Source: Enterocloster lavalensis (GTDB lineage: Bacteria; Bacillota; Clostridia; Lachnospirales; Lachnospiraceae). Taken from it: a stretch of 60,911 nt of DNA. Each line of letters opens with the position of its first letter. Within the stretch, counting starts at the first letter, position 1. Of the stretch, positions 9,255-17,219 are shown piece after piece. A program made the position numbers and the translations under genes. The stretch is from contig NZ_CABJCG010000005.1 of assembly GCF_902364025.1 (NCBI RefSeq), positions 1-60,911 on the forward strand, read 5' to 3'. The notes under the pieces were generated by a model. It saw nothing but the letters and a program-made list of their open reading frames with translations, did no database searches and was not told the DNA's origin.

Positions 9255-9950
9255 ATGAGTGAAGTTTTAAGCGGATTTGAGGAAATGGGAAATGTTGTGG
9301 ACAATGTGGGAGAGCGTCACATCGCGTGCGTGCTGCTGGTGGATACCTCCGGCTCCATGGCGGGAGCTTCCATCAACGAGCTGAACCAGGGATTGCTGGA
9401 ATTTGGAAACGCGCTGGATCAGGACGAACATGCCAGGGGCGTGGCGGACGTGTGCGTCATCTCCTTCAATTCCAACGTGGAGACGGTAGTGCCGTTCTGT
9501 CCGGCCGCCAATTACAGCGCCCCCACGCTGTCCGCCGGCGGGCTGACCAGTATGAACGAGGCGGTTATCGCGGGTCTGGACGCGATTGAGGAGAGAAAAC
9601 AGCTCTACAGACAGCTGGGTTGCTCCTACTACCGCCCGTGGATGTTCCTTTTGACCGACGGAGAACCGACGGACCAGAATATGGAGGGAGAGGCGAAAAA
9701 CAGATTGCAGCAGGCGCTGAACGACAAAAAGGTGAATTTCTTCCCAATGGGCATCGGGTCCGGCGCCAATTACGCCCATCTGAAATCCTACACCAAGGGG
9801 GGAAACGGGGCAGTGTTAAAGGCGAGCGCAAGCCAGTTCAAGGAGGCCTTTGTCTGGCTGTCCAGCAGTATGAGCGTGATCAGCAATTCCGATCCCAGCC
9901 TTGGAAACGTTACGCTGGAGCCCACGCCCATGACCATCGAACTGATCTGA
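9255..9950 (+). CDS. TerY-like von Willebrand factor A domain protein
   Basis: A 231-residue single-domain protein. The MIDAS metal site is complete: LLVDTSGSM (D30, S32, S34), the T of GGLTSMNEAV near 97, and the D of LLTDGEPTD near 133. No signal peptide is present, so it is cytosolic. TerY-type vWA proteins are the third member of the kinase-PP2C-vWA 'TerY-P' triads, where they are thought to act as a metal-dependent binding hub. The start at 9255 is used because AAGGAGAG lies 8 bp upstream; the in-frame GTG at 9249 overlaps that site's spacing. It sits between the two kinase/phosphatase pairs. Confidence 0.9.
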   Translation: MSEVLSGFEEMGNVVDNVGERHIACVLLVDTSGSMAGASINELNQGLLEFGNALDQDEHARGVADVCVISFNSNVETVVPFCPAANYSAPTLSAGGLTSMNEAVIAGLDAIEERKQLYRQLGCSYYRPWMFLLTDGEPTDQNMEGEAKNRLQQALNDKKVNFFPMGIGSGANYAHLKSYTKGGNGAVLKASASQFKEAFVWLSSSMSVISNSDPSLGNVTLEPTPMTIELI

Positions 9951-9965
9951 CGGAACTGTTTAAAA

Positions 9966-9990
9966 GGCCGGCGCGCTGATTGCGCCGGCC
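9966..9990 (+). other. Strong intercistronic hairpin without T run
   Basis: GGCCGGCGC (9966-9974) and GCGCCGGCC (9982-9990) form a perfect 9-bp GC stem with a 7-base loop, 15 bp after the vWA stop. No T run follows on the + strand, so it is probably an mRNA processing, stability or partial-attenuation element rather than a terminator. Confidence 0.6.
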
Positions 9991-10043
9991 GCAGGAAGAC
10001 ATGGAAAACGAGCAAACATCCACACGGATGATGGAGGAACACA

Positions 10044-11276
10044 ATGGCCGGTGCGGGATCTACACTCATTGGACTTAAAGGAAAAAAATACCAGCTTCAG
10101 TCTGAAAAAGCAAAGGGCGGGGAAGGAACCGTGTTCGTCACCGGTGATCCCTCTGTGGTTGTGAAGGTTTACCATCGTCCAGACGCCTGGACCGAGAGAA
10201 AATTAAAATGCATGGTGCACCATCCCTTAAATCCATATGCGGACGGCGTGCATCTGCTGATCGCCTGGCCCCTGGACGTGGTGTACGAAAACGGGACGTT
10301 TGTGGGATACGTGATGCCTTTTGTAAAGGATACCTACCCCATCTATGTCTTGTGCCGGAACAATGAATCCCACACCCACGACTGCCACGAGGTATTTCCG
10401 AATTACAACTGGACCAACTCAATCGCGGTGGCGTACCACCTGGCGTGGGCGGTGAATTACATTCATCAGCACGGATACATTGTGGGGGACATGAATTCCA
10501 ACAATATCATGATTCACAGCGACGGGAGCATCACAATTCTGGATGTGGACAGCTTTGATATTACCGATCCGGACACCGGAGAGCGGTTTGAGTGCACGGT
10601 GGGAATCTCCGAGTTCCTGGCTCCGGAGCTGCAGGGAAGGGATCTGCGCAAGGCAAAATTTACAAAGCATACCGATGAATTTGCCCTGGCGGTTCACATT
10701 TTCCAGCTGCTCATGGGAAACGCCCATCCGTTCAACGTAAAGGTGGTGGACAGCGTCAAGCAGTCCCTGCCGGAAAATAAGCTGGAAATGAACATTGTCA
10801 ATGGAAACTGCCCTTGGGTAAAGGCCATTGATGGGATCACTACTCCGCCGGGAGCGCCCTATCTCACCATGCTTCCGGCCAAAATGCAGACGGCGTTTAA
10901 GCAAGTGTTCGGTTATAACGCAACCAACGCTGCTGCGGTCAGTTCCCGGAGAATATCCGCGGATATGTGGCGGCAGCTTCTGTACATGTTCTATCAGAGA
11001 GCCGTCATGCAGGGGGGAGATCTGATCCAGTGCCAGGCCAATCCGGAGCATTTCTACCTGAAGGGCCGGGGCTGCGAGTTCTGCAGGGCAAAACAGCGCT
11101 ACGAGCGGTTCATAGCGCAGCTGACCGCCGCCCAGGCAAAGAGCAAAGGGCCCGGGGCCTCGGGAAACACAGGTAATTCAGGCAATTCAAATCAGGTGGC
11201 CGCTGTGGCGCAGAGCGCTGCGGCGAACACCGGCGGAGGTCCCAGACGGCCGTGGTGGATGCGCCTGTTCTTCTAA
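10044..11276 (+). CDS. Soluble TerY-P-type protein kinase (kinase 2)
   Basis: A 410-residue paralogue of kinase 1. It has glycine loop KGGEGTVF (24-31), lysine at 41, VGDMNSNN catalytic loop (D149, N154) and LDVDSFD (D167/D169). A Cys/His cluster follows the kinase domain (QCQANPEHF...CEFC, from about residue 330), as in kinase 1. It lacks the membrane helix and TPR-like tail; instead a short Gly/Asn/Ser-rich linker ends in a tryptophan-rich WWMRLFF tail, which might touch the membrane. GGAGG upstream of the ATG. It is followed 14 bp later by the second PP2C, so kinase and phosphatase genes occur as two duplicated pairs flanking the vWA gene. Confidence 0.88.
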   Translation: MAGAGSTLIGLKGKKYQLQSEKAKGGEGTVFVTGDPSVVVKVYHRPDAWTERKLKCMVHHPLNPYADGVHLLIAWPLDVVYENGTFVGYVMPFVKDTYPIYVLCRNNESHTHDCHEVFPNYNWTNSIAVAYHLAWAVNYIHQHGYIVGDMNSNNIMIHSDGSITILDVDSFDITDPDTGERFECTVGISEFLAPELQGRDLRKAKFTKHTDEFALAVHIFQLLMGNAHPFNVKVVDSVKQSLPENKLEMNIVNGNCPWVKAIDGITTPPGAPYLTMLPAKMQTAFKQVFGYNATNAAAVSSRRISADMWRQLLYMFYQRAVMQGGDLIQCQANPEHFYLKGRGCEFCRAKQRYERFIAQLTAAQAKSKGPGASGNTGNSGNSNQVAAVAQSAAANTGGGPRRPWWMRLFF

Positions 11277-11290
11277 GTTAAGGAGTGTTT

Positions 11291-12856
11291 ATGAAGTTTG
11301 ATCGCAGCGAAGGGTTACAGGAAGAGAGTACGGCGGAGGTTAAGGAAGATTTTGGAACGCCGCCGTCACCTGAGAAACATTATGAAGCGCTGGCGGATAT
11401 CAGCGTGTATGGGATGTCTTTGCAGGGAAGTTCCCATGTTGAACGCTGTCAGCCATGCCAGGATTACAGTGATTTCCGCTTTATCCCGGAGGCAGGTTTG
11501 CTGATCAGCGCTATTTCAGACGGCGTGGGAAGCTGTGCGCTGTCCCACTGGGGCTCCTACACGGTTGTGACCACGGTTTTGAACGTGCTGGAGACGGAAT
11601 TGAAGGCGGAGCTTCAGACAAAAAAATTTACGGAAATAGAGGGGAAAACCATCGGAGCTATCCTCAGAAAGGCATTTTTGGAGAGCAAAGACGCGGTGGA
11701 GGACCTGGCGGACCATCTGACGCAGCCCCTGCCGAACTTTTATTCCACTTTGACGGCCGCCATCTATGACGGAAGTATACTCTACTACGGCCATGTGGGA
11801 GACGACGGCATCGTGGTGCAGTTGGAGAACGGGACGTATCAACTGGTCACAACGCGCCATAAGGGCGAGGAGGCGAACTCCGTCAATCCACTTCAGGCGG
11901 GGTCGCCGGGTCAACTGTGGCAGTTCGGCCGGGTTTCGGAGCCGGTAGTGGGCTTTCTCATGTCCACGGACGGGGTGTTGGACCAGTATGTGGCGAATAA
12001 GCAGCGGAATAACCGGATATTTTACCCATTTCTCGAAAATGCGCTTTACTCCATGGCCGGGCAGGAGGGAAAATCCGGGGAGAAAATCGTGCAGGAGGCC
12101 TTTGAAGGTATGCGGTTTATGCTGGATCAGCCGGAGTACCGAAGCAAAGTTACGGATGATATCACGGTGCTGGCGGCGGTCAACACAAAACGGCTTCAAA
12201 ACGCGGTGCATCCGGCATTTTCAGTGGAGGACTGGAAGGCGGAGGAGGAAGAATACCGCCGGGAAATCCAAAAGAAGCTCTACACGGGCGAGCCGGTGGG
12301 CCAGAGCAGGCCTGCAAAACCTCAGACGGGCAAAAAAGCGGACTCGTGGCAGGACCAGAGGGCAGGCCGCCATACGGACCAAAGGCAGAATCAGCGGACA
12401 GGCCGCCATGCGGACCAAAAGCAGGACCCGGGCACAGACCGCCATACGGACCAGAGGCAGGATCAGCGGGCAGGCCGTCAGACCGACCAGAGGCAGGATC
12501 AGCGGGCAGGCCGTCAGACCGATCAGAGGCAGGATCAGAGGACAGGCCGCCATACGGACCCGTGGCAGGACCCGAGAGCAGGCCGCCAGACGGACCAGGG
12601 GAGGGACCAGCGGACTGGCCGCGGGGAACGCAGGAATGATAAAGATCAGGGCGGCGTAATCGATGTGTTTTACGTGTCAGCCAAGAAAACATTGGACAGC
12701 CTGGCTGAGTTTCTGTGGGAGCCGCTGGAGGAGCCGAAGATGTGTTACTGTCCCAAATGCGGGAGAAGGTACGAAATGACCAGGGGGAATTCCTACCGTT
12801 TCTGTCCGCATTGCGGCAGTAAAACCAGACCCCTGGACGGGGATCAGTTTTGGTGA
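11291..12856 (+). CDS. PP2C-type phosphatase with 12-residue repeats and zinc ribbon (phosphatase 2)
   Basis: Residues about 38-305 are PP2C-like: GSSHVERCQPCQDYSD (D58), ISDGVGS (D77) and VTDDITVLAAV for the final metal site. From about 355 to 438 come seven copies of a 12-residue unit of the type DQRAGRQTDQRQ. The C-terminus is a zinc ribbon (CPKC at 487-490 and a later CPHCG). Unlike phosphatase 1 it has no membrane helix. The start at 11291 follows AAGGAG. The repeat arm is rich in Gln, Arg and Asp with no hydrophobics, so it is likely an extended or disordered tether between the catalytic domain and the zinc ribbon, which could recruit a partner. The next gene begins within 3 bp. Confidence 0.88.
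   Translation: MKFDRSEGLQEESTAEVKEDFGTPPSPEKHYEALADISVYGMSLQGSSHVERCQPCQDYSDFRFIPEAGLLISAISDGVGSCALSHWGSYTVVTTVLNVLETELKAELQTKKFTEIEGKTIGAILRKAFLESKDAVEDLADHLTQPLPNFYSTLTAAIYDGSILYYGHVGDDGIVVQLENGTYQLVTTRHKGEEANSVNPLQAGSPGQLWQFGRVSEPVVGFLMSTDGVLDQYVANKQRNNRIFYPFLENALYSMAGQEGKSGEKIVQEAFEGMRFMLDQPEYRSKVTDDITVLAAVNTKRLQNAVHPAFSVEDWKAEEEEYRREIQKKLYTGEPVGQSRPAKPQTGKKADSWQDQRAGRHTDQRQNQRTGRHADQKQDPGTDRHTDQRQDQRAGRQTDQRQDQRAGRQTDQRQDQRTGRHTDPWQDPRAGRQTDQGRDQRTGRGERRNDKDQGGVIDVFYVSAKKTLDSLAEFLWEPLEEPKMCYCPKCGRRYEMTRGNSYRFCPHCGSKTRPLDGDQFW
12353..12604 (+). repeat. In-frame 36-bp tandem repeat, about seven copies
   Basis: Seven consecutive 36-bp units encode variants of DQRAGRQTDQRQ; units four and five are nearly identical in DNA, the outer ones are diverged. 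All units keep frame. Copy number is likely to vary between strains through slippage or recombination. Confidence 0.85.
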
Positions 12857-12858
12857 GA

Positions 12859-13686
12859 ATGATGAATCGGAAAATGGCGTTTCGGGGACTGCAGGTATCG
12901 GATTTTATCCATTCGCAGGAATTGGCCGCCAGGGATTCCCTGGTAAACTCGCCGGCGGGTAAGAAGTTTGTCAAAACCTTCGGGGATTTAAATTTAAAAC
13001 TTTACAAGACCATAACCGAGGGCACCTATGTCCGGCTTCAGCCCCAGGCGGCCCCCTCGCTTTTCAGAATTTTAAAGGATGTGTGCCGGATACTGGACTA
13101 CCGGGAGGCGCAGCTGCCGGAGATTTATGTGTACCACGCCATGGATCACACGGTGCGGCCATGCAGCGCGGATCACACCTACATTGTGATGGCGGATTAT
13201 GTGCTGCACTCCTACGATGAGGATATGCTCTACTACATACTTGGCAACGCGGTGACCATGATTCTGGCCGGTCATGTGAAAATGACCACGGCTGCGGCCT
13301 ATATGGGGGCCAGCAGGCTGTTACTGCTGCCGCAGCTGGAATTCAAGCGGTATCTGCACTATGCGGACGCCACCTCGGACCGGGGCGGGCTGCTGGCCTG
13401 CCAGTCCTTTGCCGCCGCCGCGCGCTGCCATCTCTTTGAACTGGGGCTTCCGCCCGCCGAGAGCCGGAAACTGTTTTCCACGGATGAGCAGGCGGCCGCG
13501 TTTGTTACACAGTATATAAAAGAGGCGGAGTCCGGCGGTCAAAAAAACAATCTGATGACGGATTTGGCGGCAAAATGGATCAGGGCCAACTATATTGAAG
13601 CGCCGGGGGAGGAGATGTTAAAAGATCTTTTGGACTGGTATCAAACGGAATACCCTGCGCTGCTTCAAAAATACCGCGGGACTTAA
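12859..13686 (+). CDS. M48-peptidase-like protein lacking the zinc motif (pseudoprotease 1)
   Basis: The overall order matches the M48 metallopeptidase domain: PEIYVYHAMDHTVRP, then TYIVMADYVLHSYDEDMLYYILG, then the position of GHExGHxxxGH, then a helix containing SDRGGLLACQS. Where active M48 enzymes have HExxH this protein has NAVTM (within LGNAVTMILAGHVKM); the third-ligand Glu of the ExxxD motif is Asp. It therefore should not bind catalytic zinc in the usual way. The start at ATG 12859 is immediately downstream of the phosphatase 2 stop, suggesting translational coupling. It is the first of three related genes. A role as a binding or scaffold protein is inference. Confidence 0.7.
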   Translation: MMNRKMAFRGLQVSDFIHSQELAARDSLVNSPAGKKFVKTFGDLNLKLYKTITEGTYVRLQPQAAPSLFRILKDVCRILDYREAQLPEIYVYHAMDHTVRPCSADHTYIVMADYVLHSYDEDMLYYILGNAVTMILAGHVKMTTAAAYMGASRLLLLPQLEFKRYLHYADATSDRGGLLACQSFAAAARCHLFELGLPPAESRKLFSTDEQAAAFVTQYIKEAESGGQKNNLMTDLAAKWIRANYIEAPGEEMLKDLLDWYQTEYPALLQKYRGT

Positions 13687-13705
13687 GGGGCGGGAGGAGG
13701 ATCAT

Positions 13706-14530
13706 ATGGTACCGGCAGAACGCCAGATACAGCCCGGGCTGTATCAGCATGAAAAGGATCAAAAGCTGATTTCGGAGATCATGGGCCATCCCATGACGGA
13801 AAAGGTATTCCAGTGGCTCCGGGATCAAAACATCGATGATATTTACACGTACGTGTACCGGGAATCCTGCGTCCGTCTGTCCCGTGAAAATGCTCCGGAT
13901 GTGATCCGGGCCCTGGAGCGCGCCTGCGTCCGGCTCGGCTGCGCGGAGGTTCCGGAAATCTATCTCATTCACGATTATGACCGGACCATCGAGATTTGCG
14001 GAATCGGCAGGCCCTTCCTTCTCGTTTCCTCTTTCTATTTAAAGACCCTGAAGCGGGAGGGGGAGCGGATGATGGCCGGTATTCTGGGGGCGCAGGCCGC
14101 CGCAATCCGCGTCGGACACCACAGGGGGCTGTTGCTCATCTGGGCGCTCGATGCGGTTTTACAGCAGATGAGTCTGCCCAAAGCGGCGGTGGCGGCTCTG
14201 GCGGGCCTGCTGAACGACTGGAAGCGCTGCAGGATGTACACCTGCGACCGTGCGTTTTTGGTTCTGACCGGGGATTATCCCCTGTCGATCCGAAGCATTT
14301 TCCTCAATCGGCTTCCAAGGGAGATTCTGGACGGCTTTCGGTTTGGCGCGCCGGGGGATTTGTACCGGGAACAGATGGAACGCTTTACCCATGCGGACGG
14401 GCTGGACAGCTTGGTAAATATTTACAATTCCGCGACGTCTGATCAGAGCTGGCTGCCGCTGCGTTATCAGGAGCTGGAAAAATTCTATCAAACGTCAGGA
14501 CAGATTGAAGCGAGGAGAGCCGATGATTGA
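13706..14530 (+). CDS. M48-peptidase-like protein lacking the zinc motif (pseudoprotease 2)
   Basis: A paralogue of its two neighbours: PEIYLIHDYDRTIEICG, then a conserved helix, then LGAQAAAIRVGHHR at the HExxH position (AQAAA, no His or Glu), then DWKRCRMYTCDRAFLVLTGD, which matches the M48 W-x-R-x-x-E-x-x-x-DR signature but with Met replacing the metal-binding Glu. All three zinc ligands are lost. Start after GGGAGGAGG at 13692-13700. No signal peptide; a mildly hydrophobic segment after the degenerate motif corresponds to the membrane-proximal helix of M48 proteins. It overlaps the next gene by 8 bp. Confidence 0.7.
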   Translation: MVPAERQIQPGLYQHEKDQKLISEIMGHPMTEKVFQWLRDQNIDDIYTYVYRESCVRLSRENAPDVIRALERACVRLGCAEVPEIYLIHDYDRTIEICGIGRPFLLVSSFYLKTLKREGERMMAGILGAQAAAIRVGHHRGLLLIWALDAVLQQMSLPKAAVAALAGLLNDWKRCRMYTCDRAFLVLTGDYPLSIRSIFLNRLPREILDGFRFGAPGDLYREQMERFTHADGLDSLVNIYNSATSDQSWLPLRYQELEKFYQTSGQIEARRADD

Positions 14531-15704
14531 GTACCGTTACCCAGAGGAAAAGGCCGCGCTGCATGAACTGGTCCGGAGAAAGGAATTTCAGGCCGCGCTT
14601 AAGCTGTTTGAGAAGCTTTACGCGGACGCCACGGATTTTGCCCGGCTTCAGGGAAGGAATTTCAGAGTCACCAAAGCCGCGCAGCCGCGGCTCCATTACC
14701 TGTACCGGCTTGCGGCCAGACGGCTGGAATTCCGGGAGGAGGTTCCGATGTATCTGGAGCTCTCCCACCAGTTTGCCCCGAAGATTTACGGCACGGACGG
14801 CAAATGTGCGGTGGTTTTGAGCAGCACCTGCCTGGAAACGCTGACGGATCCGGAGCTGACGGCGATGTTCGGAAGCGCCATTTCCCATATACAGCACGGG
14901 CATGTGAAATATCTGAACATGGGGAATCTGGCGGACGAGCTGTTCCTTAGTATCCCGTTTGTGGGAAGCGCGGCCGCCATGATGGTCAAGGCCCTTCTCG
15001 TCCAGTGGCGCAAATACGCAGAGTTTACGGCCGACCGGGGAGCCGCCGTGGCCGCGGGGGACGCCCAGGCGGTATTCGGTTATTTGAGCAAATCCATGGG
15101 CACGTCCGCCGTGTTTCACGGCTGGCCGAGGGAGGATTGCCGCCGTCCGGTGGAGTCCATGTCAAAGGCGGAGCGGATGGTTTATCAGCTTCTGGCGGAG
15201 GATATTCCGGTTCCATTCGGGGTTCTCCGGCTGGAGAAGCTGAGGGAGTGGCTGTGCTCGCAACCGTGCAGGCGGTTCAGCCGTTCCCTGTACTGTGGGG
15301 GTATGGGGGAGACGGCTGCCTGGGCAGGAACAAGCGCTCTAAATCCCGCGGATCGCGGAAAACGCTTTTACCAGGAATCGGCGGCGCTCTTCCAAACGGA
15401 TCCGGAGCGCGCGATGATTCTGCTGTACGCCGCCGCAAGCTGCGGTTACGGTCCGGCCCAGGATTATCTGGGGCGCTGTTATATTAACGGAGCGCATGGA
15501 ATCGGGAAAAATGATCTGGCGGGGCTCCAGCTTTTAAAGGAAGCAGCCCGCAAGGACTGCGGCCAAGCCCTGTCTACGCTTGGAACGCTGATGTTGAAGG
15601 GCGCCGGAACCATTTTGCCGAAAGATGAGAGCCTGGGACGCCGCCTGATTGAGCGGTCCAAAATCGTAGGGGACAGGGGGAAGAAGGATGAAGTACACGA
15701 TTAA
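14523..15704 (+). CDS. M48-like pseudoprotease with C-terminal Sel1 repeats (pseudoprotease 3)
   Basis: The third M48-like paralogue. At the HExxH position it has SAISH within FGSAISHIQHGHVKY, so the last His and the downstream GH are kept but the first His and catalytic Glu are lost. The third-ligand region WRKYAEFTADRG keeps the Glu of ExxxD. A hydrophobic segment (LSIPFVGSAAAMMVKALL) sits between them. Residues about 285-385 contain two or three Sel1-type repeats (AAASCGYGPAQDYLGRCYINGA), a protein-interaction fold also found in the last gene of this operon. The ATG at 14523 follows GAGGAGAG; the TTG-initiated longer frame is not needed. It overlaps the radical SAM gene by 17 bp. Confidence 0.72.
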   Translation: MIEYRYPEEKAALHELVRRKEFQAALKLFEKLYADATDFARLQGRNFRVTKAAQPRLHYLYRLAARRLEFREEVPMYLELSHQFAPKIYGTDGKCAVVLSSTCLETLTDPELTAMFGSAISHIQHGHVKYLNMGNLADELFLSIPFVGSAAAMMVKALLVQWRKYAEFTADRGAAVAAGDAQAVFGYLSKSMGTSAVFHGWPREDCRRPVESMSKAERMVYQLLAEDIPVPFGVLRLEKLREWLCSQPCRRFSRSLYCGGMGETAAWAGTSALNPADRGKRFYQESAALFQTDPERAMILLYAAASCGYGPAQDYLGRCYINGAHGIGKNDLAGLQLLKEAARKDCGQALSTLGTLMLKGAGTILPKDESLGRRLIERSKIVGDRGKKDEVHD

Positions 15705-17058
15705 CCCGGATATCTACTATGGACGTTACGGTGAATACACCTATGTCCGCAATGTCCGGGACAGGATGGATTACCTGTACAATGAGATATGCTACGACGT
15801 TCTGGAGGCTTTGAGCGCTGAGGGCGGCCGCACGCCGCAGCAGCTGGCGGGATACCTTTGCACTGTCTGCGAGGCGGATTCCGGGGACCAGGCGGATTTC
15901 GTGGATACCCTGCGCTCCGACATGGAGCAGTTTTTGGAAGAGCTTGCGGGAGATCGCATCGTGTCGGCGGAGGAACCGGAGGAGAGCCGCGCGGCGGAGC
16001 CGCCGGACCGCATCCGGGATTTGATCCGGGAGGTGTGTTACCGGGAACGCCGGCTTCTTACGGTCTGCCTGGAGTTAACCTACCGCTGCAATGAGAAGTG
16101 CATCCACTGCTATGTGGATGACCGGGAGAGCGGGGGCGGGGAACTGTCTTTTTCGGACTATCGGACGCTTTTAGACGACATCCGGGAGCTGGGCTGCATG
16201 GGCGTTTTGCTGACCGGGGGAGAACCCACCCTGCACAGGGACTTTTTTGAGATTGCGTTTTACGCCAAGCGGATCGGGCTTATGGTGGATATTTATACCA
16301 ACGGCCTGTATGTGGACGATGGCATGATGGACCGGTTGATTTCGCTGAGGCCCAACAGTATTTCCTTCAGCTTTTACGGCGGGAAGGCTGAGGACCACGA
16401 TGCCGTCACCGGTGTGCCCGGATCCTTTGAGAAAAGCCTGAGAACCATGATGACCTGCAAGTGCGCCGGGATCGATACCTTTATCAAAACGGTTGTGATA
16501 AAGCAGAACGTCTGGGGGTATGAGGAGCTTTTGAAGCTGGGAAAACGCCTGGATATCCGCGTCATGTCCAGTTTGACAGTCATGCCCACCCATCGGGGGA
16601 AGCCGGCCGGGGCGTACCGCCTGATGGACCCGGAAGAATACAGACGGATCCTGGAGCTGGAATACCAGTATGGACTTCACGGCACGGAGCCGATGGAAGG
16701 GGAGCGGGGGGACTACGTGTGCGCCAGTGGTCTGGACGCTCTGTCCGTGAATCCCTGGGGGGAAATCTACGCCTGCAACGCCAACCCCATCCTGCTGGGC
16801 ACGGTCGGAGGCGATGGCATCAGGAGCGTATGGAATACCTCTGAGGCGCTGCGCGGGATCAGGGAGTTAAAATTCCATCAGATCAGCGGAAACTGCAGTA
16901 GCTGCGCGGATAAAAACTGGTGCGGAATCTGCCTTGGAAATGCGCTGCGCGAGAACGGTTCCCTGAAACCCTGCTCCGACACCTGCATGATCAGCCGCGC
17001 CAGCCACGAGGTTTATCTGAATCACGTGAAAGGAGGTGAGACGGATGAAAAAGTATAA
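15688..17058 (+). CDS. Radical SAM/SPASM peptide-modifying enzyme
   Basis: A 456-residue enzyme. Residues about 1-100 resemble a PqqD-like RiPP recognition element that would bind a leader peptide. The radical SAM [4Fe-4S] motif is CNEKCIHC (C134, C138, C141), followed by the GGEPTL motif. The C-terminal SPASM region starts at C345 and includes YACN, CSSC, WCGIC and CSDTC cysteines for auxiliary clusters. Such enzymes install thioether or C-C crosslinks or other changes in ribosomal peptides (sactipeptides, ranthipeptides and relatives). The ribosome site of the next small gene lies inside its 3' end and the reading frames overlap by 14 bp, so the two products are translationally linked. Reaction type is not predictable from sequence alone. 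Confidence 0.9.
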   Translation: MKYTINPDIYYGRYGEYTYVRNVRDRMDYLYNEICYDVLEALSAEGGRTPQQLAGYLCTVCEADSGDQADFVDTLRSDMEQFLEELAGDRIVSAEEPEESRAAEPPDRIRDLIREVCYRERRLLTVCLELTYRCNEKCIHCYVDDRESGGGELSFSDYRTLLDDIRELGCMGVLLTGGEPTLHRDFFEIAFYAKRIGLMVDIYTNGLYVDDGMMDRLISLRPNSISFSFYGGKAEDHDAVTGVPGSFEKSLRTMMTCKCAGIDTFIKTVVIKQNVWGYEELLKLGKRLDIRVMSSLTVMPTHRGKPAGAYRLMDPEEYRRILELEYQYGLHGTEPMEGERGDYVCASGLDALSVNPWGEIYACNANPILLGTVGGDGIRSVWNTSEALRGIRELKFHQISGNCSSCADKNWCGICLGNALRENGSLKPCSDTCMISRASHEVYLNHVKGGETDEKV

Positions 17059-17167
17059 AGCGCCGAAAAAACTGAAAGCCCAGAAGGCGGATTCTTACAG
17101 CAAGACCTGCGCCTGCGGCATGTTCCACAGCTGCGGTCCACTGGTGGTGAACTTCCGGGTGAATTGA
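17045..17167 (+). CDS. Candidate RiPP precursor peptide, 40 residues
   Basis: A short gene with an excellent ribosome site (AAAGGAGGTGAGACGG before the ATG), overlapping the end of the radical SAM gene. The product starts MKKYKAPKKLKAQKADSYSK, a lysine-rich leader-like half, and ends TCACGMFHSCGPLVVNFRVN, a half with three Cys, two Gly and an Asn terminus. Size, position and the Cys-rich C-terminal half fit a substrate of a radical SAM/SPASM enzyme; CAC and SCG are candidate thioether sites. There are no HPF- or GG-type signals that would name a known class. It has too few Cys for a SCIFF peptide. That it is translated is well supported by the ribosome site; that it is modified is inference. 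Confidence 0.75.
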   Translation: MKKYKAPKKLKAQKADSYSKTCACGMFHSCGPLVVNFRVN

Positions 17168-17219
17168 CGTGAGATGCAAATACAGAAGATGAAAAAGCTG
17201 TTTTACGGAGGATGGCACA

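Noticed and set aside
12353..12604. 36-bp repeats as a possible CRISPR array
   Set aside because: Units are contiguous without unique spacers, keep reading frame and encode part of phosphatase 2.
17045..17167. Assignment of the small peptide as a SCIFF (six-Cys) precursor
   Set aside because: Only three Cys are present, and the flanking genes differ from SCIFF loci.
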